Assembly (NCBI GenBank): GCA_905221605.1 | Contig: CAJNDS010000196.1 | Coordinates: 136,551 to 200,550 of the forward strand | Length of the DNA stretch: 64,000 bases | Reading direction: 5' to 3' | Origin: Symbiodinium natans | Lineage: Eukaryota; Sar; Dinophyceae; Suessiales; Symbiodiniaceae | Shown here: one piece after another, positions 19,906 to 30,391 of the stretch | How positions within the stretch are numbered: the stretch's first letter is position 1 | How the letters are laid out: each line of letters begins with the position of its first letter | Made by a program: the position numbers and the translations under genes | Notes under the pieces: generated by a model | What the model was told of the DNA's origin: nothing | The model's database searches: none | Seen by the model: the letters and a program-made list of their open reading frames with translations, nothing else

Positions 19906-19951
19906 AGTAAGGGTTTAGGGTTTAGGGTTTAGGGTTTAGGGTTATAAGGAC
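19889..19951 (+). repeat. TTTAGGG block enclosed by TTATAACCC inverted repeats
   Basis: ATTATAACCCC at 19889 and GGGTTATAAGG at 19940 enclose five TTTAGGG units, so the telomere units sit inside a small foldback. Confidence 0.8.
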
Positions 19952-20177
19952 TGTGAGAACAAGGGGAGTCCCCAAAGAGGAGCTGTCTTGAGTTGAGTTC
20001 TGGCGTTCTTTCAAAAGTCCTGGGCAACTAGACCCCGTTGACCAAATTCGAAGATCCTTAGGCTCTTTGCAAGGGGGGTTTTGAGAGCAACAAGGGATCT
20101 TGGGGTCTCCAGGGAATAGGGATCTTAGGGTCTCCAGCAGAGCGGAGCTTTTCGACTTTTAGAAGCGGACTCGCGGG

Positions 20178-20739
20178 GTGTCCCTCAGGTTTCATGATCC
20201 CGTCTGGGCACATGGTGTTGCTGGTGCCAGCGTGTCGGGAGCCTCAGTCCACCCGGCAGTCGGGATTGAAGCACTAAAGCCCTTGGCTCTTGACCTGACC
20301 CAACCTTCCCAAACGTCTCGGCTTATGACTCTTGCAGATCGCAATATTATTCTTGTTAGTAGGGACCTAAACCCTTAGTTGTGTAGGCGTCTTCTTGGAG
20401 GTCGGCCAGGGCCAGGGTGGCCTTGTAGGTACATTTATGTTGAGTAGAATCTTTCATGTCGCAGAAATTTCAGAAAGGGACCCCGCCTACCCAGGGCGAC
20501 GTATGCCGAGAAGCAGCGAGGTGGCAGAGCTTTGCTTGCCTGGGCGTTGCTTTTTCCTTCCCTCTCAGTGGCTGAGGGTTTCGAAGTGTTCCACAAAAGT
20601 TGCAGGTGTTAGATCTGGAGCGGGGCTTATGATGCAGTTTTTAGTTTCGATTGGTCGGTGTGTTTTCGGTTCCTTGTGTTTGGTGGGTGTATGGGGAGAT
20701 GCGCGTGGCCAGAAGAACCCTGCTTCATCTTTTTTCTGA
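20178..20739 (+). CDS. Two weak exon candidates
   Basis: Frames at 20178-20378 (contains SVSGASVHPAVGIEALKPLA) and 20395-20739 (contains FHVAEISERDPAYPGRRMP) are open but lack clear splice limits. 19952-20177 has nothing that I can call. Confidence 0.27.
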
Positions 20740-20780
20740 GTACCCGAAACCTCCGTATGTATGGGTTCCAACCTTTACAC

Positions 20781-20908
20781 GGCACCATGCTGGGATGTTC
20801 CCTCTTATACTAACAGCTTTCATAGGGATTCTGGTACCCCTTCATTTTATGATAATCCCTATTAAGGAGCTGATGGTATAGGGGGGAACATCCCCAAAAG
20901 GTACCATG
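20781..20908. mobile_element. MITE-like foldback element with target duplication
   Basis: Arms GGGATGTTCCCTCTTATAC...CATAGGGATT and AATCCCTATTAAG...GGGGGGAACATCCC pair over about 45 bp each. Flanks GGCACCATG (20781) and GGTACCATG (20900) match at 8 of 9 bases. Confidence 0.75.
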
Positions 20909-21141
20909 ATTTAAAGAAGAAGCCAGCAGATGTAAGGCTCCGCGGGCGCGGGCAGTGCGGCCATCTTTCTGTTTCTGGCCTTTTGCTGTCCAGAGGAATG
21001 GTTTAGGGTTTCAGTAGGGTTCCTGGTTCAGGGCGCAGGTGTGTGTAGTGGGGATTCCTTTCTGGCAGTCATCAGGTCCCAGTTGCACAAGGGCTCAGGG
21101 TTTAGGATTTAGGGTTAGGGAGATCGCAAGTCCTTTTGAAA

Positions 21142-21262
21142 CCGAGCTGAGCAGCAAATGCCATGGCGTAAGCAATCGGGCAGGTGGGATGACATGTCAA
21201 ATCATGCGCGACGGCATCATGGATCCACCTCCGAAGGACCCCGCGAATCCCTTCAGGCCCTA
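21142..21262 (+). CDS. Possible terminal exon
   Basis: Frame SSKCHGVSNRAGGMTCQIMR then DGIMDPPPKDPANPFRP and a TAA. Codons end mainly in C/G. Unknown protein. Confidence 0.4.
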
Positions 21263-21552
21263 AACCAGCCCCATACACTTGATAGCATTTGGGCTGAGAG
21301 GTTGTAGGGAGTTAAACGGGGTTTAGGGTTTAGGGTGCAGGGGCTTTTAGGGAGTTAAAAGGGGTGTAGGCTGCAGCGCCCGGGTTGCAAAAAGGGTGCA
21401 GGGGCTCGCCACTCAGGATTCAGGCGCCCATTGGAATCACATAGGCTGTCCGAGTGCGGGGGGATTAGGGTTTAGGGCATAGGGTTTAATAGGGGGGTTG
21501 AGAAGAACCCGCAGCCCCAAGCACTTTTTCTGCTTGGGCGGTGGCGAACCCC

Positions 21553-21638
21553 TAATGGAGTATGACAAGGAGTTCTGTTTTGCTCATCCCAACCCCCGAC
21601 AACAGGGCCCTGCACCCGTCAGATGTGGTCAAAAGGTG
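21553..21638 (+). CDS. Exon with canonical splice sites
   Basis: Bounded by AATGGAG and AAAAG|GTGAGG. Two frames are open: SVLLIPTPDNRALHPSDVVK and EYDKEFCFAHPNPRQQGPAP. A strong donor makes it a real exon candidate, but the frame is unsure. Confidence 0.45.
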
Positions 21639-21650
21639 AGGCCTGACTCT

Positions 21651-21805
21651 ACTTGGAGGTTCACGGGTGGTTCGTAGTAGGCGTACAAGTAGTGTAGCTA
21701 TAACCTTGCCTGGAGGCCCGTGAACCGTCATCGGCCGCTTGCACTAGTGGCAGGTTCTTGGTCAATGACATGTTGCCCTTGGAGGTTCGTGGGTACTCAT
21801 AGGTA
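21651..21805. mobile_element. GGAGGTTC-family element ends
   Basis: TTGGAGGTTCACGGGTGGTTC (21655) and TTGGAGGTTCGTGGGTACTC (21780) lie as direct repeats, with an inverted partial (GGCCCGTGAACC) at 21715. Related to 12832-12943. Confidence 0.6.
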
Positions 21806-21952
<147 letters not shown>

Positions 21953-22289
21953 CTATAAGTACTACCTTACTTAGGGCACTTCTCAGAACAACCCGTAGGG
22001 GAGAGGCGCGCTCCGCCCTTCCCTCGTCGAAAGCTAGGGGAGGTCCTCTGCGAGGGCAGGGTGGTCGGGAATCGTCATATCTGCAGGGTGACCTCACACG
22101 AGTCGACTCTGTCACCTTTTTTGCCTTTCTCCTCCCCGCCTTCTCACGGGCAGCGTGGGCGTGTTGCAACCCTGCAGCGTGGTTGCGAGGCTGCTAGGCA
22201 GGTGGCACAGAAGCCCTAAACCAAAAACCCCAACGCGGCCCTCAGATCATGCAGCAGAAACCCTGAAACCTTGCCTGCCTCTGTGAGTG

Positions 22290-22575
22290 TCGAAGCCCTA
22301 AGCCCTATACACCTTAAACCATAAACCCTAAACCCCAATCCCTAGAGACCTTGGAGCCTAAACCCTAGACCTTAAACCCTATAAACCCTATAGACCTCAA
22401 AACACCATAAACCCTAAACTAAACCCTAAACCCTATGGACCTTAAACCCTATAAAGCCTATAGACCTGAAACACCATAAACCCTAAACCCTAAACCCTAA
22501 ACCCTAAACCCTAAACCCTAAACCCTAAACCCTAAACCCTAAACCCTGAACCCTGAACCCTGAACCCTGAAACCC
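22290..22575 (-). repeat. Degenerate-to-perfect CCCTAAA block
   Basis: Irregular units with TATAAACCC and AGACC spacers grade into perfect CCCTAAA, then CCCTGAA units. Confidence 0.93.
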
Positions 22576-22637
22576 GAAATTCATTCCTGGGAAGCTGGAG
22601 GAGTGCCAGGAGCTCACGGAGGTGGGTCGGCCTCAGG
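22576..22637 (+). CDS. Micro-exon island between inverted telomere blocks
   Basis: TGGGAAG|CTGGAGGAGTGCCAGGAG...GGAG|GTGGGT has an acceptor and a GTGGGT donor; the frame is FIPGKLEECQELTEVGRPQE. The shortest island. Confidence 0.45.
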
Positions 22638-22985
22638 AGTTTAGGGTTTAGGGTTTAGGGTTTAGGGTTTAGGGTTTAGGGTTTAGGGTTTAGGGTTTAG
22701 GACTTGGGACTTTAGTGTTTTGGGTCTCTAGGGTTCAGGCTTTGGGGTTTAGGGTTTTGGGTCTAAAGGATTTAGGGCTGAGGGTTTCGGGATTTGGGTC
22801 TAAAGGGTCTTGGGTTTTGTGTCTAGATGGTTTAGGGTCAGGGTTAAGATGGGTTAAGGGTGTCTAGCGTGTAGGGTCGACAGGGTTTAGGGTCTATCGG
22901 GATTAGGGCTTAGGCTCTGTAGGGACTAGGGCTTCAGTCCGTAGTGAAAAGGGTCTTTATAGGGTTCAGGGTTTTCTGGCTTTGG
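22638..22985 (+). repeat. TTTAGGG block decaying rightwards
   Basis: Nine perfect units to 22702, then increasingly mutated units (TCTAGGG, TTTCGGG, TCTAAAGG) up to about 22985: an age gradient away from the island. Confidence 0.92.
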
Positions 22986-22999
22986 AAGATGGTTTAGGG

Positions 23000-23960
23000 T
23001 TGCTTTTGGTATTTCAAAAGAGTGGAAGCTTGGTTCCTGGGCCGCGGCTAGGCAGAAAGGGACGTACAGTGCTTCGGTTTGAGGACCTGTCCTCTACAGG
23101 TCGGGTATATGTGGTTACCTTCCACCAGTCCGACACACACAACTACGGAAGCAATACAGGCCCCCCAACCCTAAACCCTAAAGCATACAGGCCTGCATCT
23201 GACAGCCCGCTGCACAGGCTGATGCACGACTTGCTGCAATGAGGTTGCGCGACGGCTTTGCGTGGAAGCCTCAGCTCAGGGGTCTAGGGTTTGGGAGGAT
23301 CAGTGCGGGGTACACCCTGACAGGAAGGGACACCCCTGCGTTGTTGGACATACTGACCTTTCTTCAGGGGAGGGGTTGCGCGAGCCGCACTCTGCACGAC
23401 TTCGAACGCACGTACCTTAAACCCTGTACCCAGAAAGCCCTGGGAGATTTCTGTGGACGGGCATCCTCGCAAGCTTTTCTCCTGCTCTTTTTGTTGCATT
23501 CTGTTCCGCTTTTTTGTATCTCAGAACTCCGAAGCAGGCATTGACCCACTTCCTGCCGTGGCCGGCACAGGTTCGTCGGAATCACGGACGAGTGGGATTT
23601 GTCCATCTGCCTCTTCCACCGCATGTTCGGAGGACGCGTCAGTGACAGGTTGGTAGCCCCCCGAGCCTGTAAGAACAAAGCTGCCGGAAAGCCAACCTAG
23701 GACCGGGAGTAGGCCCTTTTTTCCTTTTTTAGGGTTGGGGTTCCCTTATAATCCCCTTAAAACTTTAAACCAAAAAGGGCACCCCTCTTTTTATTCCTAG
23801 GTTGCTCCCGGCTTTCGCAACTCAAGACCAACTCCGCATCTCTTGCAAGACTTGTGGACCATCTCCCAGAGCATCCTTGAAGCGCCCTTTTTGGATGCAT
23901 ACAAAAGTCGCATCTTCTCCCTCAGCCACAGAACGTGGTGTGCGGTTCTTGCTGGAGGTG
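23000..23960 (+). CDS. Multi-exon gene, unknown product
   Basis: Candidate exons in order: about 23060-23165 (LRFEDLSSTGRVYVVTFHQS); about 23300-23450 (TPALLDILTFLQGRGCASRT); 23524-23646, with acceptor TTTTGTATCTCAG and donor GACAG|GTTGGT (NSEAGIDPLPAVAGTGSSES); and 23826-23959 with donor GGAG|GTGTTT (LLQDLWTISQSILEAPFLDA). A MITE (23693-23810) lies between the last two. No family recognised. Whether all belong to one gene is inferred from strand and spacing. Confidence 0.45.
23693..23810. mobile_element. MITE-like element with CCTAGG ends
   Basis: Ends GAAAGCCAACCTAGGA and, reversed, GAAAGCCGGGAGCAACCTAGGA; core GGTTCCCTTATAATCCCC. Related to 1-112. Probably intronic. Confidence 0.65.
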
Positions 23961-23981
23961 TTTCTCCCAATCTGAAAGCCA

Positions 23982-24105
23982 CCCTAAAAGCCCTAAAAGC
24001 CCTAAACGCCCTAAAATCCCTAAACCTTAAAGCCCTAAAAGCCCTAAAAGCCCTAAACGCCCTAAACCCCTAAACCTTAAAGCCCTAAAAGCCCTGAAAG
24101 CCCTA
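23982..24105 (-). repeat. Variant block CCCTAAAAG / CCCTAAACG
   Basis: Nine- to ten-base variants of CCCTAAA in a higher-order pattern. The island 24106-24205 that follows is open (PSPQVQEIVWPLTSRMTGRA), then TTTAGGG begins. Confidence 0.9.
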
Positions 24106-24205
24106 CGTAAATTGAAAGCCTGGAGCCACCCCTGAGCCCTCGCCTCAAGTGCAGGAGATTGTTTGGCCTCTGACTTCGAGGATGACAGGCCGTGCCTCTG
24201 CGCAT
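24106..24205 (+). CDS. Exon-like island between inverted telomere blocks
   Basis: Frame PSPQVQEIVWPLTSRMTGRA; unknown protein. Confidence 0.35.
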
Positions 24206-24348
24206 TTAGGGTTTTATGGTTTAGGGTTTAAGGGTTTAGGGTTTAGGCTTTAAGGGTTTAAGGGTTTAAGGGTTTAAGGGTTTAAGGGCTTAGGGTTTAG
24301 GGTTTAGGGTTACCAGTAGCCCATGGCCGAATGGGTTTAGGGTTTAGG
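24206..24348 (+). repeat. TTTAGGG / TTTAAGGG blocks
   Basis: Perfect units mixed with the eight-base TTTAAGGG variant; a short second block at 24332-24348. Confidence 0.93.
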
Positions 24349-24508
24349 GATGGAAAAAAAGTTCCCGCAGTAGTATTGGTAGTGTAGTTGTAGCAGCACT
24401 ACAGCCGTACGTTCTGCGATGGCCGGAGTTGCGGACTGAGTCGACCAGGTCTCGTCAGCCGTATGTCGGTGTTTCCACTGAAGAACCGAATCACTCAAAG
24501 CCCAACAA

Positions 24509-24562
24509 GGGTTTAGGGTTTAGGGTTTAGGGTTTAGGGTTTAGGGTTTAGGGTTTAGGGTT
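24509..24562 (+). repeat. Interstitial telomere block (TTTAGGG)
   Basis: Eight units. Confidence 0.97.
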
Positions 24563-24602
24563 CAGCGTGACAGCACGCGGCACTCCAGAACCCAAATGCT
24601 CG

Positions 24603-24790
24603 CAGCAGGGGCCTGCCAAGTTGACCCTAAACCCCTTTGCACAGGCTCGTCCCAGCCGAAAAGCGGATCCTGTATGCTAAGGAGCATGGAGGGCGAGGAT
24701 GACCATCACATCTACAACATCTCTGAACTGGCGGGCTACGATGATCCAGTGGACCGCCACTTGCCAAAAGGGGTTCTTGAACGGAGCTGA
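24603..24790 (+). CDS. Likely terminal exon, acidic protein end
   Basis: After GCTCGCAG the frame runs to a TGA at 24788 and includes MEGEDDHHIYNISELAGYDD and PVDRHLPKGVLERS. Unknown family. 24791-25250 downstream holds a poly-G tract (25170-25188) and no exon. Confidence 0.45.
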
Positions 24791-25292
24791 AGCCCTCGTT
24801 TGCGTTGTGGTAAGATAGGGGCATTCATATTTAGAATAGGGTTTTGGGGGGCGATTATCGTGTAATAATAATGGGACCGTAAGGGAATACCATTAGTATT
24901 TATTCCATCCCTATAATGTTAGACCCAGATTAGTGGGGGCCTCCTCTTTAAAGTCCATTTGGCCGAATTATTCAGGATCTCGTGACTGTTGGCGGGGTCC
25001 TCTTTAAAGTCAAACCGTCCGGGCGCCGTAAGAAAATTCCACGTGGCGCGCCTTTAAAAAAGATAACCGGGCATCGCTGCCCCTTTGAAACCTATCTAAA
25101 CTCCTCCCTATTGAAATCATATAAGCCCCCGGGCCGTGTAATCAGGCTCCCATCCACGCCTTGACTGTTCAGGGGGGGGGGGGGGGGGGCCCCCACACTA
25201 ATCAGGGTCCAACATTAGTACACGTGTGGGACAGTCTGGTCTTCGCTGCCTGGTTTGAGGACTGGTTCACCCCACCTAATCCTTCACACACC

Positions 25293-25588
25293 ATGGCCCT
25301 TGGCTCTTGAGGGGCAGTTGGCTAATGTAGACTTGCAACTCCTTCCATGGACCCACACGATGTGTGCCAAAGGCATTCTGTACAATGAAGCGCGGCAGAT
25401 CTTCTTCGAGAAGCGCATGGCTTTCAATGTGTTGCCGGCTTGCTTTTGGCTCAGAGAGGTGGTCGACTCTCGGGCTTTCATCTGCTTTCATTTGCAGATG
25501 CAGGTTGTGGAGGTTGGGGGCCTTAAGCCCAAAGTTCTTGTTTTCAAACCCATCAATAATTTGGGAGAAGTCGATGTGGAGGCTGGGC
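25293..25588 (-). CDS. Internal exon on the minus strand
   Basis: Acceptor CGGCCCAG and donor CCATG|GTGTGTGAAG frame a roughly 98-codon exon containing FSQIIDGFENKNFGLKAPNL, HLSEPKASRQHIESHALLEE and RFIVQNAFGTHRVGPWKEL. Both splice sites plus a long frame support it. On the minus strand the telomere block at 25687-25759 lies upstream as CCCTAAA. Family not recognised; the plus strand also has an open frame. Confidence 0.52.
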
Positions 25589-25686
25589 CGAGTTGGGATG
25601 ACAGGTGACCACCGAGTCGTGCCAACCCTGCTTCCAGTGGCCTGGCATGCGGAGTTGGAGCTTGGAGATTCAAACCTCAAGCTTGT

Positions 25687-25759
25687 TTAGGGTTTAGGGT
25701 TTAGGGTTTAGGGTTTAGGGTTTAGGGTTTAGGGTTTAGGGTTTAGGGTTTAGGGTTTA
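25687..25759 (+). repeat. Interstitial telomere block (TTTAGGG)
   Basis: Ten perfect units. Confidence 0.98.
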
Positions 25760-26065
25760 ACCATGCTTGCGGTTGCGCAGGATGACAAGGGGGGGGGGGG
25801 GGCGGTTTGGGTTCTTCCTTCTATTCTGTGGCAGGGGTCATGTACTTAGGTAACCTGATTCCCTGATTCTTTGATGCCCTCAACCCTCAGCACACCTAAG
25901 CCTGATTACCTGATGCCCTCAACCCTCAGCACACCTAAGCCCCAAACCCTGGTCAGGGGGAGCGTCCCTTCCGAGGCGTGCCAATCATGTCTTCCGCGTC
26001 TTGGCCGAGCGAGGCGGGCAGCGACCCTCATCCTTGTGCTCCTTGTTGAGGGTGTAGGTTTAGGT

Positions 26066-26230
26066 TTAGGGTTCAGAGTTGGGTTCCATAAGGTTCAATT
26101 CCCTCTGCCGTGGTGTGATGGTGGAAATCCCTTTCCTGTACCCGGGCCATAGTGCGCCCTTCCCCTGCCAACATCCAATCGAATCAGACATGGATTCAGC
26201 TTTTGAGGCTTCCCCTTTCTGTTGTGCCAT
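26066..26230 (-). CDS. Possible minus-strand exon with ATG
   Basis: MAQQKGEASKAESMSDSIGC, then CWQGKGALWPGYRKGIST. A plus-strand frame at 26440-26660 (ERRAGFLEALLCFEGRGFCF) is another weak candidate next to it. Confidence 0.35.
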   Translation of the reverse strand: MAQQKGEASKAESMSDSIGCWQGKGALWPGYRKGISTITPRQRELNLMEPNSEP

Positions 26231-26659
26231 CACTTGATGGAAAAATCCTCGCCCCAAAGCCCCTCCTGCAAAAAAAACAACGAGGCCTCTTCCCACCACA
26301 GAAATGTGCCCGAGACTTTGCCGAATGACAGCCCCGCGACAGCCTGCCCCGCCTCCTGTGCAGGCCATGGCAGCCGGCCGGGAATTCAGATGATCCTGGC
26401 TGCTCTGGCCTGGCTGCTCATGTACAGCTCAACCTAGCAATTCCTGTCGCAGAATACCCCCTTGGCCCCGACGAGGCACTCCCCAGTGATGTCCGGGATG
26501 TGCCTCCCTTTTGAAACCCTCTGCGAGTGCCACCCAGCACATCGGCCAGCGCCCTCGGAAAGACGCGCTGGGTTTCTTGAGGCTTTGCTTTGCTTTGAGG
26601 GGCGTGGGTTCTGCTTTGGGGACTTGGATGCATGGGGTTGCGCATGCTGGTTCCCTCGG

Positions 26660-26890
26660 TGTAAACCCTAGATCCTGTAAACCCTAAACCCTATAAACCC
26701 TATAAACCCTATAAACCCTATAAACCCTATAAACCCTATAAACCCTATAAACCCTATAAGCCCTATAAACCTTATAAACCCTATAAACCCTGTAAACCCT
26801 ATCAGCCCTATAAGCCCTATAAACGTTATAAACCCTATAAACCCTATAAACCCTACAAGCCCTAAACCCTATAAGCCCTAAACGCTACAC
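26660..26890 (-). repeat. CCCTATAAA nonamer array
   Basis: About 22 nine-base units CCCTATAAA with GCC and GTAAA variants. Same nonamer, reversed, at 33150-33236. Confidence 0.96.
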
Positions 26891-26994
26891 CGAAACGACC
26901 GAAACCTTGAGATGCACCAGGTGGAGAAGGACTTGGCATCGGCGCGGGCCGAGAACGACGTCCTCAGGAGATCGCGGGCATTTCCTGATTCGGG
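26891..26994 (+). CDS. Coiled-coil exon island between telomere-type blocks
   Basis: Frame NLEMHQVEKDLASARAENDV continues LRRSRA. Charged heptads and C/G-ending codons look coding. A related exon at 27303-27392 (MESCLRRAENEKLRCQLPR, after GCGAAAAG) shares the RAEN.(V/K)LR motif, so both probably belong to one coiled-coil protein. Confidence 0.5.
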
Positions 26995-27046
26995 TTTAGG
27001 GTTTAGGGGGTTTAGGGTTTATAGGGTTTAGGGTTTAGGGTTTAGA
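26995..27046 (+). repeat. Interstitial telomere block (TTTAGGG)
   Basis: Six units, one TTTATAGGG. Confidence 0.94.
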
Positions 27047-27059
27047 TCTGCTCCTAAAG

Positions 27060-27168
27060 AAATGGGGGGTTACGAAAATATGATAGGGCCCGTAAGTGTG
27101 TCCCCACAGAGTAGGATTCCCTTAGAATGAGGACCCCAATAACCCCCTCATTTCGAAAACCCCCAGGT
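27060..27168. mobile_element. MITE-like element, GGGGGTTT family; right end is a splice acceptor
   Basis: Left end GGGGGGTTACGAAAATATGA; right end TTTCGAAAACCCCCAG|G. The internal GAGTAGGATTCCCTTAGAAT matches 16905. The CCCCCAG end would serve as a 3' splice site. Confidence 0.7.
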
Positions 27169-27302
27169 CGGTGGCAGGGGTCTAGAAGAGTTTTGGGGTT
27201 TGAAGGTGCGCCATACCGGTGTCGTGCATGCTCCTTGAGACGTAGTACGAACGCCGGGGAAAATCGATAGCAGCTGTTGTAGTAGGGGAGTTCGGGCTGG
27301 GC

Positions 27303-27392
27303 GAAAAGATGGAGTCCTGTCTGCGCAGGGCCGAAAACGAGAAGCTCCGTTGCCAGCTGCCGCGAACTCAGCGAGCCTGAGAATCTGAGAGC
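27303..27392 (+). CDS. Second coiled-coil exon
   Basis: Frame GEKMESCLRRAENEKLRCQL, with AG just before ATGGAG. See the island at 26891. An overlapping minus frame is the antisense. Confidence 0.42.
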
Positions 27393-27675
27393 AGCTCCAT
27401 CCTCCTTTGAGCCCAGTGATACCCTTTCTCCTCTTGTTGGTTCGAGGCTGAAAAAGTCACCAACCCCAAAAAGGGTACCCTCATTAGAGTATCCTACCAA
27501 GCCTCGTACCTAGTTGAAGTCCACATAACATGAGGGGCGTCCTGCCTCGACAACCCGAACTGCCCGAGTCTACGAATTCCTGCAAGCTGCCAACCAATTT
27601 GCACTGTTTGTACGATTCATATGCATTCTAATCTTTGTTTACCTGTTTACGCGTTTCTTTTGTCTATAGAAATAA

Positions 27676-27776
27676 ACTCTATATATATATATATATATGT
27701 ATGGACTGTATGGATATGTTTGTGTGCTTCTGATTCATCACACACACATACATATATATATATATATGACATATAT
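27676..27776. repeat. (AT)n and (CA)n/(TA)n microsatellites
   Basis: Two blocks separated by about 30 bp. 27500-27996 has no gene that I can support. Confidence 0.9.
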
Positions 27777-27996
27777 AAGCAGTTTTTGTTTACAAAGCAT
27801 GGCGTTTGAAATGCAGGCAACATGGAGCCGGCGCGGTTCTGCACTCAGCTGAGTCCTCGCAACTTCAGCAGTTTTTGATGTTCAGTGTCTCCCTCACGAA
27901 ACCATCCCAGGCAGGAGCTTCAATGGACAGAGGAAAGACTAGGTTTAGGAAGAATTTGTTTAGCCCTGTGTCTACATGGCGAGCGATGAAAGTACC

Positions 27997-28041
27997 CTAA
28001 ACCCTCAACCCTCAACCCTAAACCCTAAACCCTAAACCCTG
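27997..28041 (-). repeat. CCCTCAA/CCCTAAA block
   Basis: Six units. Confidence 0.93.
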
Positions 28042-28069
28042 AAATCGCACCCTGCTCTCCTTTCTCAAG

Positions 28070-28125
28070 GCTTCACCCTCTGCAGTCCATGTGGAGGCAC
28101 CGGCAAAGCTGTGACTCAGCGGTGA
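28070..28125 (+). CDS. Possible terminal exon with CxxCGGTGKA
   Basis: After CTCTCCTTTCTCAAG the frame reads FTLCSPCGGTGKAVTQR and stops. CxxCxGTG is the half-site of DnaJ-type zinc fingers, common in small plastid proteins; only one half-site is seen. Confidence 0.36.
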
Positions 28126-28287
28126 TCTGCCCCGATATCCTCACAGTCTTGCAGTGCTGTACAATTTCTTATCTGAGCCTGTGATTTCTCTCATCTCGCT
28201 ATAGAACTGTGACCCCGCAGCATGACAGGTTGCACGGACAGGCAAAGCTTGCTAAGGTCGGTCCTCATTCTTGCAGACACTCCAAAA

Positions 28288-28391
28288 TATGGTCCCTTAC
28301 CCTCTCTAAAGGGCTCTGATGTAAGGGATGCAAGGGGTATATTGGGTATATAAGGGGTCCCCTTTTAAGGGCCCATGCTAAGGGACCATGT
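28288..28391. mobile_element. MITE-like foldback element (ATGGTCCCTTA ends)
   Basis: ATGGTCCCTTACCC at the left and GCTAAGGGACCATG at the right, about 100 bp apart, inside a non-coding stretch (28126-29200). Confidence 0.65.
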
Positions 28392-29056
28392 GGCTACCTG
28401 TAGAGAGACACGCTGAACCCACGAACTTTTGCACACTTTTACGACCCCGGGGGGTCAGGCTCCGCCAGCTGCTGCAGCTCAGGCCGGCAGACTCCTCTTC
28501 TTTCAGGGTTTCAGAGGCCAAATGAACCCTAAAAGGGTTCATGGTTCAGATCTTCATGGGAGTTGTAGTTGTTGAGGGTATATGACCCATGTTCGTTGTT
28601 TAGGAGTGGTCTGGCGTTCTAGTAACTGAGTTTTCAACCCAATTTTAGGGTTCATTTCGTCCCCAGCAGCAATGTTCGCGAGCACCCCCCAAGCCCAGAC
28701 AGGTACGGTGTCTCGGCACAGGGACATGGCAGTCTGTAGGGCTGATGATATATCTTGTTGAGTGGATTACTTGGTTCTTACATCCTTGAGTTGCATATGA
28801 TATGATTGTATATGTTCTTGCTGTCATACTTCTTCGTTTCTTCTTATGAATATAGAAAAGTGTTCTGATTGTTGTTCTTATTCTTCTGATAATTGCTATA
28901 TTATTAGGAAATATCATCTTGTTATGTTGGTATATTCAATTACACTCTCTTTTTCGTGGGTTGTGTTTGGCATCTTTGCATTCCTAGGCGCCGCCTCAGT
29001 CGCCGCAGGCACTTCGAGCCGGCCAAGGCTAGGAGGTTCACAGTCTAAGGGGAGTT

Positions 29057-29112
29057 ATGTGGGGTTTTACGAAAATAAGGGACCCCTAATATAGACCCCC
29101 AAAGAGTAGGAT
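29057..29112. mobile_element. Truncated GGGGGTTT-family element
   Basis: GTGGGGTTTTACGAAAATAAG then GGACCCCTAATATAGACCCC and AGAGTAGGAT: the left half of the family only. Confidence 0.55.
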
Positions 29113-29248
29113 GAGAATTTTGGAGGCGGAGAGAGGGAGACGATGGGTTTCGGGTTTGGGGCTTAGGGTTTGGGGTTGAGGGTTTCGGCTGTAGTCAAGC
29201 CACAAGGGAACCTTCTAAGGTGCTCTTCCTCTAGTTCTATGCGCAAGG

Positions 29249-29355
29249 ATGACGCATGATGACACGCACGAATCAAATCGAGGGCAGCCTAAATCCGAAA
29301 AACTCAACAGTGCCAGCAAGTCTGGAAAGGCCAGCCGAGCCTGCCGGGACTTGCG
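29249..29355 (+). CDS. Likely first exon with strong donor
   Basis: ATG frame MTHDDTHESNRGQPKSEKLN ends SKSGKASRACRDLR|GTGAGAAGG. Hydrophilic and basic; unknown family. Confidence 0.42.
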
Positions 29356-29429
29356 GGTGAGAAGGAGGCCAGGGAGAGTATCAGGGGGATTTCGGAAAGT
29401 CTCAGAGGCTTCAGCAGCAGCTTGAAAAA

Positions 29430-29496
29430 GTCCAACCCGAAACCCCAAACCCCAAACCCTACACCCTAAACCCTAAAACCCACACCCTAAACCCTG
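29430..29496 (-). repeat. Degenerate CCCTAAA/CCCCAAA block
   Basis: About nine irregular units. A possible exon (ASQAFQEVASGKLQIILS) follows at about 29501-29555. Confidence 0.88.
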
Positions 29497-29765
29497 AAGG
29501 GCGTCTCAAGCGTTCCAGGAGGTTGCGAGTGGCAAGTTGCAAATCATACTTTCATGATAATGTCGGCCCCATGGGCCGCGCTTCAGACATCGAGAGAGTT
29601 CTTGCTCAGCAGATGTGCTACAGAGTCTTGTGTGTATACGTATATGCAGAATACATATATATATATATATATACATAATTGTAAACGCTTGCGCGCGCCG
29701 CCTCGGCAGCCGGGCCGGCCCCAGGCAGGAAAGGAGGAAAGAGGGTTTCACAAGACAACGGCGGT

Positions 29766-29916
29766 ATCAGGGAGGGGGTGGGGGGGGGGGGTGGGGGAGG
29801 GGGGGTGGGGGGGGGGGGGGGTGGGGGGGCGGGGTGGGGGTGGGGGGGGGGGGTTGGGGGGGGTGGGGGGTGGGGGGGGGGGGGGGGTTGGGGGGGGGGG
29901 GGGGGGGGGGGGGGGC
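29766..29916. repeat. Giant G-rich tract
   Basis: About 150 bp almost pure G with scattered single T. Strong G-quadruplex potential. Frames through it (poly-Gly or poly-Pro) are artefacts. Confidence 0.95.
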
Positions 29917-30391
29917 GGCGGCCTGTAGGAGCCACCAAAAAACGGGACCCTCCACGGCATCAATTTGCAGCTCCTCCAAGCGATTGGGGGGGGTCCCACA
30001 GGGCGGGGGGGGGGGGTGGCGTCAAAAAATTTTGCATGGGGGAAGGGTTGGGTTAGGGGGAAGGAGGCCCGATCCGGGTCTGCTTGTTCCAGACGCTTCT
30101 CGGCAGGAAGCCGAGGCGAATACATCAAAAAACTTATATGTATATCTAAACATTTATCTACATTTCATGGTTATACCATGCCGTGGCTGGTACTGCATCA
30201 GAACTTAGCACTCGTATGCCGACAGTTCTCTAGGCATTTTATCAGTCATTGCACAAAAGCTGGCCTTTGGGGATATTTATGTTTTCCCTTAGTGGGTTTA
30301 TGTGGGTTGAAGAGAATCACATGTACGAATATGAGGGGTTTAAGGGCCACCCTAGAACCCTCAACCCCAAACCCAAGCCTAAACCAAGCCA

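Noticed and set aside
29766-29938. Long frames of glycine/valine or proline across the G tract
   Set aside because: Pure consequence of the G-run; no real protein signal.
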